Source: Rotaria socialis (taxonomy: Eukaryota > Rotifera > Eurotatoria > Philodinida > Philodinidae). From it: a stretch of DNA of 64,000 nt. Both the position numbers and the translations under genes were made by a program. The DNA lies in assembly GCA_905331475.1 (NCBI GenBank), contig CAJNYU010000096.1, positions 62,001 to 126,000 on the forward strand, read 5' to 3'. The notes beneath the pieces are model-generated. The model was not told the origin of the DNA. It ran no database searches and worked only from the letters and a program-made list of their open reading frames with translations. This document shows, piece by piece, positions 58,390 through 64,000 of the stretch (position 1 is the first letter of the stretch; every line of letters begins with the position of its first letter).

Positions 58390-60593
58390 ATGCATTTATT
58401 TGGTAATAAATTTTATATTATTTTTATATCAATATGGATAGTTGGACTTTATATTATTTCGACAACATTTCATTTTACGCCGAGTACCGATAAAGGATCT
58501 AAAGATCGAATTGAATATTTACAAAAGGAAGTCGATTCGTTGAGACAAAAACTTTCTGGAGTTCAATCAAGGTAATTATTGCCTGAAAATTTATTATTGT
58601 ATTCTTAAAAACAGATATTCTTAGTAGTAATGAATGTGAAGAACTTAAAGGCGAACTTAAACGTGTCAAACGTCAACTATTGGGGAAAACGGATGGTGCA
58701 AAAAATGTACAAAGTATTTATATTCAATCTATAGATATACCATGATTCATTTATTTTTGAATTTCTAGACGGACCTGCATTAGAATATGAACAATTACGG
58801 CGAAAAATTGAAACACAAGCACGTGAATTATCGTATTTTACTACTAATCAACTAAATAAAATCTCGGAAAAATTGTCAGATGCTGACGATAAATTAAAAT
58901 GGAAAAATGTCATCGAACGATTTGGTGATCAAAGTAGGTCTGTTCTTAAAGCGAGAATCTTGCTCAATATCTCCACATATTTTGCCTTATGTCACAGATT
59001 AATTATTTGAAATTTTTGTTTTCTAGAGTACTTTTGGCTTCCATACGAAATATAACTAACGTTGATAGATATCAAGCATGGCGTGAACATGAACATGAAA
59101 GTCTTTCAAAATTAATGCAAGCAAGATTAAACTATTTACAAAATCCAGCGAAACCATGTACAGATGTTAAACGTTTTACATGCGACATTAATAAAGCCTG
59201 TGGTTACGGTTGCGAAATTCATCATGCTATGCATTGTTTTCATATTGCGTATGCACTCGGAAGACCAATGATTCTTCAATCAAGTAGGATTCAGTGAATG
59301 GGTAGTGATATTTTAGTTAATTACTTCATAGGTGGATGGCGATATAATCCTCGTGGATTTGATCAAATTTTTCAACCTCCAAGTCTCAACTGTAACACAT
59401 CAATGGCTTCCGGTGCATCCTCTTGGGGTAACGTTAAATCTATACAAATAGAACAATAACATGTTTAGATTTCTGTAGATGCTTATAAAACAGCGGATGT
59501 TGTTAAGATTCCACTGATCGATGATATTCAGCCACGTACAGAATTTATGCCTATGTCAATACCTGCGGATATATCTAAAAGACTTATTCGTTTGCATGGT
59601 AATCCATTTGTTTGGTTTACCGGACAATTAATGAAATATCTACTGAGACCACAAGACTGGTTAATGGAATTTATGAAGAAAAAATTTGAAGAAATTAAAT
59701 TCGAAACGCCAATTGTTGGGTAAGAAAGAATTGCCTTTCTGGAATTCTTTTTTTTATTGAAAACTACTGGTGCGTTGTTTTTCCTTTAACTAAAGAATTC
59801 ATGTACGACGAACAGATAAAGTTGGTACTGAAGCAGCATTTCATGATATATCAGAATATATGAAATATGCCGAGGATTATTATATTACGTATCAATATCA
59901 AAATCCGAATTCGAAATTTATTAAACGTGTTTATTTGGCAACGGATGATCCATCGGTTTTCAATGATGCTCGCACTAAGTAGGAATAATTTGCTTTTCGG
60001 TGCATCACACTTTTTATTTGCCATTAAAAAAAGATATCCTGATTATGTGTTTTATGGCGATACAATTGTGGCACAATCGGCTCAACTTAATACAAGATAT
60101 GGAACAGAATCATTGAAGGGTGTTCTACTCGATATTCATTTTCTTTCATTATCCGATTATCTTGTTTGTACTTTTTCATCACAGGTAAACAGACTTACAA
60201 AACACTGATTGAAAATAGAGATTCTCTCGAGTAGTATTCTAATGTTGTGTTTAAATTAAGATCTGTCGCGTTGCTTATGAAATAATGCAACAGCGTGTTA
60301 TTGATGGTGCATGGCGTGTACAACCGCTTGATGATGTTTACTATTTTGGTGGTCAAAATCCACACAATCAAAGAGCAGTCATATCCCATAAAGCTATTTG
60401 GCCAAATGAATTTAGTTTTGAACGTGATCATATTATTGGTACTGAAGGTAACCATTGGGATGGATTTTCAAAAGGATCAGATAAAACCAATGGTCAATCG
60501 GGTCTTTATCCATCGTACAAAACGGAAGAAATAGTTAATATTGGGCAAATGTATACGTATCCCGAAATACAAATTGAGGAGAACGATTTATAA
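58390..60593 (+). CDS. FUT8: Alpha-1,6-fucosyltransferase (FUT8)
   Basis: There are nine exons: 58390-58571, 58625-58713, 58769-58937, 59027-59283, 59332-59427, 59479-59719, 59796-59978, 60034-60184 and 60261-60593. They give 566 residues (human 575). It adds core fucose to the innermost GlcNAc of N-glycans in the Golgi. A short cytosolic tail and one membrane anchor (about 7-24) show type II topology. A coiled-coil stem (KDRIEYLQKEVDSLRQKL) follows, then CGYGCEIHHAMHCF, the donor-binding GIHVRRTDKVGTEAAFH (Arg 349, Arg 350), the LDIHFLSLSDYLVCTFSSQ block, and a C-terminal SH3 domain (GNHWDGFSKGSDK, GLYPSYK). I chose the ATG at 58390 because it follows the acceptor-like TTTTAG and gives the family length; an upstream in-frame ATG at 58312 would lie before that acceptor. 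Confidence 0.95.
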
Positions 60594-61014
60594 GTTTCAT
60601 AAGAAAAAATTCCATTTAATTCTCCATTCATTCTCATTTTTTTAGTTTTGGTCTATTTTGTTCTTGCTTGTTGTTATTATTATGAATCTTCTCTCTATCG
60701 ATCTATTACTGTTAAGTTTTATAAGCATTTTTCTTTTTTCAAACAATTTTTTATTTTATTTTATTTTGTTTCATGACTATTTTTTCCTCATATAGAAATC
60801 AACGTACACACTAATGTGAGCATTACTACAATATATTTTATTCTATTAGTATGCTCAGTAAATAGAACATTTCTTACGTGTCTAAAACTATATGCATAGG
60901 AAAAGTGGCAGCAAAACTAGAAAAGGCATAAAAAAAATAGAAGTTTAGTTTCCAAATGTTCACTTTGGACACGGTCATAATTTCTATTAAATAACGAAGA
61001 TAAACTTTATTTTA
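60594..61014. other. Spacer between convergent FUT8 and TLDc pseudogene
   Basis: AT-rich 3' flanking DNA. No gene is seen. Confidence 0.5.
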
Positions 61015-61854
61015 TTATTTGTCTATTAATCGATAAACTTCAATGTCATTTGTTTGAAATTTTGTGTGACCAGTAAATGTGAGAGAACCTTGATTGCTTG
61101 TGTCATTGCAGAAATGAGGAAAACCAAAAAAGCTGTTTCTCTTTGTTTGACTATCACTGCCAACAAAAAGATCGCATCCACCACCAAATTGTGGACCACA
61201 ACAAATTTGAGGAAAAATAGCATAGGCTGGAAATTGGACTGAATATTTTGTTGGAGGAATCCCATGTGGATTTGTCAGGGTGAACAAAAATGGATTATTC
61301 GAATCATGAATGTATTTTCCTGTAGGACTTCAAGATTCAGATGTATATCCACCAAACAGATGCTCACCATCTTCTTTTGATTGAATAACGGATATAGTAG
61401 GTCCTTGATTCTCCATATCGTTTTCGTTGATATTACAATGAAAATAATCAAGAGTTTCAAATCGTTTGCACAATTGTCGGCATTGCTCGAAGTTGTTCTT
61501 AATATCTTCAATTTGTTTGAATGAAGCATCGCTGTCATCGATTAGATCTCTCATTTCTCGACCTAGAGCAACAAGTTTTTCCATACAATTTTGTTGACTA
61601 CAATCGATTTCATTTTGTGACTGTTGTTTTTTCTCTTCGTATATTTCATCTATACGTTTATGAGCTTTCTCTTGCCATTTCCCCAGTCGCGTGAAAGCAG
61701 ATTGAGTACGATCATGTTGTTGTACTTGATTGACAAGTGAATTCAATTCATCAGTAAGAATAATCAGTCGTTCGTTTACTAATTTCACATGTACAATATA
61801 ATGTTTAGTGCAAAATTGTGCTTGACAATGATTACATAGAGTATCAGAATTTTT
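61015..61854 (-). pseudogene. Broken B-box/TLDc paralogue
   Basis: This is a clear paralogue of the gene at 62369-63403, in the same orientation. It lacks the start and the first zinc ligands; similarity begins at NSDTLC near 61850, directly after a stop-containing sequence. A deletion of about 57 codons joins the end of the coiled coil (NENDME) to QGPT, removing the first half of the TLDc domain. A Trp codon has become TGA (about 61330, after YTSES), and similarity then continues in frame through the final strand (DIEVYRLI). The defects together make function unlikely. The part upstream of the TGA remains an open frame of 152 codons. Confidence 0.8.
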
Positions 61855-62368
61855 CTAACCTATTCAAATGATGAATGAAATGATATATAACATTTAGGCT
61901 TCTTTTTTTCTTCTAAACTTATCGTCAGTCGAACAACCAAAATAAACCTTAAGTGACGCTTATTAGTATTCTCGGTATTTACATTTATTCAGCTACCTCC
62001 TACTTGTTTTTGTTATCACTATATTCTATTCATAGTCATTGATCGAATGAAACACCGTTCGTGTAAAGCAAGTGTATGTTCGTGAGCGTCATCAAGCATA
62101 AAGCTTCAAAGCTTTTTGAAGTGAATTTAAAATAAAATTTTCACTGGGCACCAATGGCGTAATGTGTTCTATATATTCGTCAGATCTTGTTTGTATGTAT
62201 CCATTATTGTTTTGGATCCGATAACCGACAGAGAAATTGAAACAGACGAAATACAACTGTATGAAAATATGATTGATTATGTGAATAGCATTCTGTTGCT
62301 TTTCATTTATTTGTTATAAACAAACGCAGCTAAACGCATTAATGACAACAAATACAATACTGTTATGT
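61855..62368. other. Upstream region of TLDc pseudogene, part of the duplication
   Basis: Words near 62030-62100 (TAGTCATTGATCGAATG, AGCAAGTGTATG, GCGTCATC) recur in the same order upstream of the intact gene near 63695-63755. This shows that the upstream region was duplicated with the gene. Confidence 0.5.
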
Positions 62369-63403
62369 TTAGATTAATCGATAAACTTCGATATCATGTG
62401 TTCGAAAATGTTTTTCACCCGTAAATGTCAGCGAACCTCGATTTGTTGTGTCATCGTAAGAGTAAGGAAAATGAAAAAAACTATTTCTGTCTATTTGACT
62501 GTTGTCACAACAATAAAGATCGTTACCAGCGCCAAATATGGGGCCACAGTTCATTTGAGGAAATATAGAATATTTTGGATTTCTGACTGAGTATTTTGTT
62601 GGAGGGATTCCATGCGGATTCGTCAGAGTGAACAAAAATGGATTATTCGAATCATGAATGTATTTTCCTGTAGGACTCCAAGATGCAGATGTATATCCAC
62701 CAAACAGATGCCCACCATCTCTTGATTGAATAACAGTGAGAGTCGGACCTTGATCATCACAGTAATGATGAAAATCAGATGCGGAAAAGCCATCACGGGA
62801 TGCTTTATATATCAGAGACCATTTTTGTCCTTTTTTTTCATAGAATTCATTCAGTTTCAAGTGATGTTCAAGTGATAACAGTGTACCACCACCTGTAAAC
62901 AAGTCGTCATTGAACAAGCCGATCTCCATGTCGTTTTCGTTGATATTACACTGAAAATAATCAAGAGTTTCAAATCGTTTGCACAATTGTCGACATTGCT
63001 CGATAGTGTTTTTAATGATTTCAATTTGCCTAAACGAAGCATCTCCTTCATCAATTGATTTTTTCACGTCGTGTTCTAATTCATGAAGTTTCTTCCTATA
63101 ATCATCTATCGTTCGATCTAATGCAATTTTTAATTGTCGCTTTTTCTTGTCACAAATTTCGTCTATTTGTCGATGCTTTTCCTCTCGCCATTGTTCCAAT
63201 TGCTCGAAAACAGGATTCGTAAGATCATACTTTTGTGCTTTATTTACAAGTGCATTGATTTCATCGGAAAAAGCAAAGAGTTCATTGTTTGCTAATTTTA
63301 CATGCTGGATATAATGTTTGTTGCATACGTGATCTTCGCAATGAACACACAAAACATCAGAATTACGTTTGCAGGCATCAACAGAACATTTGTAAGAAGT
63401 CAT
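62369..63403 (-). CDS. B-box-like zinc finger, coiled-coil, TLDc domain protein
   Basis: A single exon encodes 344 residues. The N-terminus has a B-box-type zinc-binding cluster (CSVDACKRNSDVLCVHCE and CNKHYIQH, residues 6-33). A coiled coil occupies about 45-145 (DEINALVNKAQ, EEKHRQIDEICDKKKRQL). The TLDc domain (about 175-344) has KWSLIYKASRDGFSASDFH, GPTLTVIQS, HLFGGYTSASW, FLFTLTNPHG and a final DIEVYRLI. TLDc domains occur in oxidation-resistance proteins and V-ATPase interactors; the TRIM-like N-terminus plus TLDc is, to my knowledge, a repeated bdelloid architecture. Its role is unknown. No introns are seen. An acceptor-like GTTGTAG lies about 13 bases before the ATG. A broken tandem copy follows downstream. 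Confidence 0.8.
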   Translation of the reverse strand: MTSYKCSVDACKRNSDVLCVHCEDHVCNKHYIQHVKLANNELFAFSDEINALVNKAQKYDLTNPVFEQLEQWREEKHRQIDEICDKKKRQLKIALDRTIDDYRKKLHELEHDVKKSIDEGDASFRQIEIIKNTIEQCRQLCKRFETLDYFQCNINENDMEIGLFNDDLFTGGGTLLSLEHHLKLNEFYEKKGQKWSLIYKASRDGFSASDFHHYCDDQGPTLTVIQSRDGGHLFGGYTSASWSPTGKYIHDSNNPFLFTLTNPHGIPPTKYSVRNPKYSIFPQMNCGPIFGAGNDLYCCDNSQIDRNSFFHFPYSYDDTTNRGSLTFTGEKHFRTHDIEVYRLI

Positions 63404-64000
63404 TTCAATAATATCTACAACTCAAGAAAGAACCATTCTAAAATTATAGTTTTGTCATTAAAAATACAAATGAATAATAATAAGTAGTTGTTGCATGTTG
63501 GTCTGCCACTTTGAATATTTGACTCGATAACTCGATTTAGAATATGAATAAAAATTGATAACAATATATCTGATTTGATTTGATTTAATACTCACGCTTT
63601 TGGCGTTGATTAATGCATCATGTGTGAATAACGGTCTATTCTAAGGTAGACTAAAAGCTATGCAGAAGGTTTGCTTGTGATCATTTTCTACATAGTCATT
63701 GATCAAAATAGACGCCATTCATGCAAATCAAGTGCGTTGCTCCGAAGCGTCATCTAGTGAAAATGCAAAATACAACTTGTTTTTAGTTCTATTTCTTCAT
63801 GGTCTATTTTTGCACTATGTTTTTGATCATTGGAACTCTTTTTCGAATAAAAAGATCACTTCAAAATCTTGATTGTGTAGGTCAATTGCATGACTTCTAA
63901 GTACTCGTAAATAGCATCATGTGGCAACGAAAAAAGTATCTCCTAAAAAAGATTTTCAATATTTATTTTCTAAATATAAAATTGTGAGTAGAACACTTGA
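63404..64000. other. Upstream region of the TLDc gene
   Basis: Contains the partner of the duplicated upstream sequence (63695-63755). No other gene is seen up to the window end. Confidence 0.5.

Overview
The window looks like nuclear DNA of a small metazoan, most likely a bdelloid rotifer. It is AT-rich (roughly one third G+C by eye). Genes are split by very short GT-AG introns, mostly 45-70 bases, and several gene families are animal-specific (GTPBP1, FUT8, LANCL, TMEM144, ASB, SPAG1). Two families are ones I associate with bdelloids from memory: an ADP-ribosyltransferase fused to TPRs, and a B-box/TLDc protein. All exon models were built by hand from reading frame, splice sites and homology, and each keeps phase to a stop.

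Layout. 1-5753: a cut-off copy of a repeat element, a 78-base tandem repeat, one degenerate Nudix-like gene, and three small terminal-inverted-repeat elements (one piggyBac-type, one made of GGTTAACC palindromes). 5754-9542 (minus): ASB, METTL1 and TMEM144, head to tail and tightly packed. 11262-13764 (plus): GTPBP1. 16152-17941 (minus): a probable microtubule protein and an NPC2-like lipid-binding protein. 18479-22856 (plus): SPAG1, convergent with a large unrecognised 1254-residue gene (22989-27517, minus). 29149-38250: GH25 lysozyme (plus), an ARF-family GTPase (minus), GH18 chitinase (plus) and a Tctex1 dynein light chain (minus). 38251-47032: gene-poor and repeat-rich. 47033-48835: ART-TPR gene. 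49254-49756: full copy of the element that begins the window. 52641-60593 (plus): a four-gene train of two tandem JmjC paralogues, LANCL and FUT8. 61015-63403 (minus): a TLDc pseudogene beside its intact paralogue.

How the genes relate. SPAG1, the Tctex1 chain and the MDM1-like protein suggest cilia. FUT8, the JmjC proteins, NPC2, GH25 and GH18 carry secretory or Golgi signals. The most interesting organisational signal is a 3' splice acceptor a few bases before the start codon of many genes, with no visible 5' partner. In the two tight gene trains the first gene lacks it and the downstream genes have it. This fits spliced-leader trans-splicing of polycistronic transcripts, a mechanism known in bdelloids.

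Several apparent pseudoenzymes occur. The second JmjC paralogue has lost all three iron ligands, the ART gene has lost its Arg and Glu signature residues, and the Nudix-like protein lacks the catalytic glutamates. No CRISPR, rRNA or convincing tRNA was seen.
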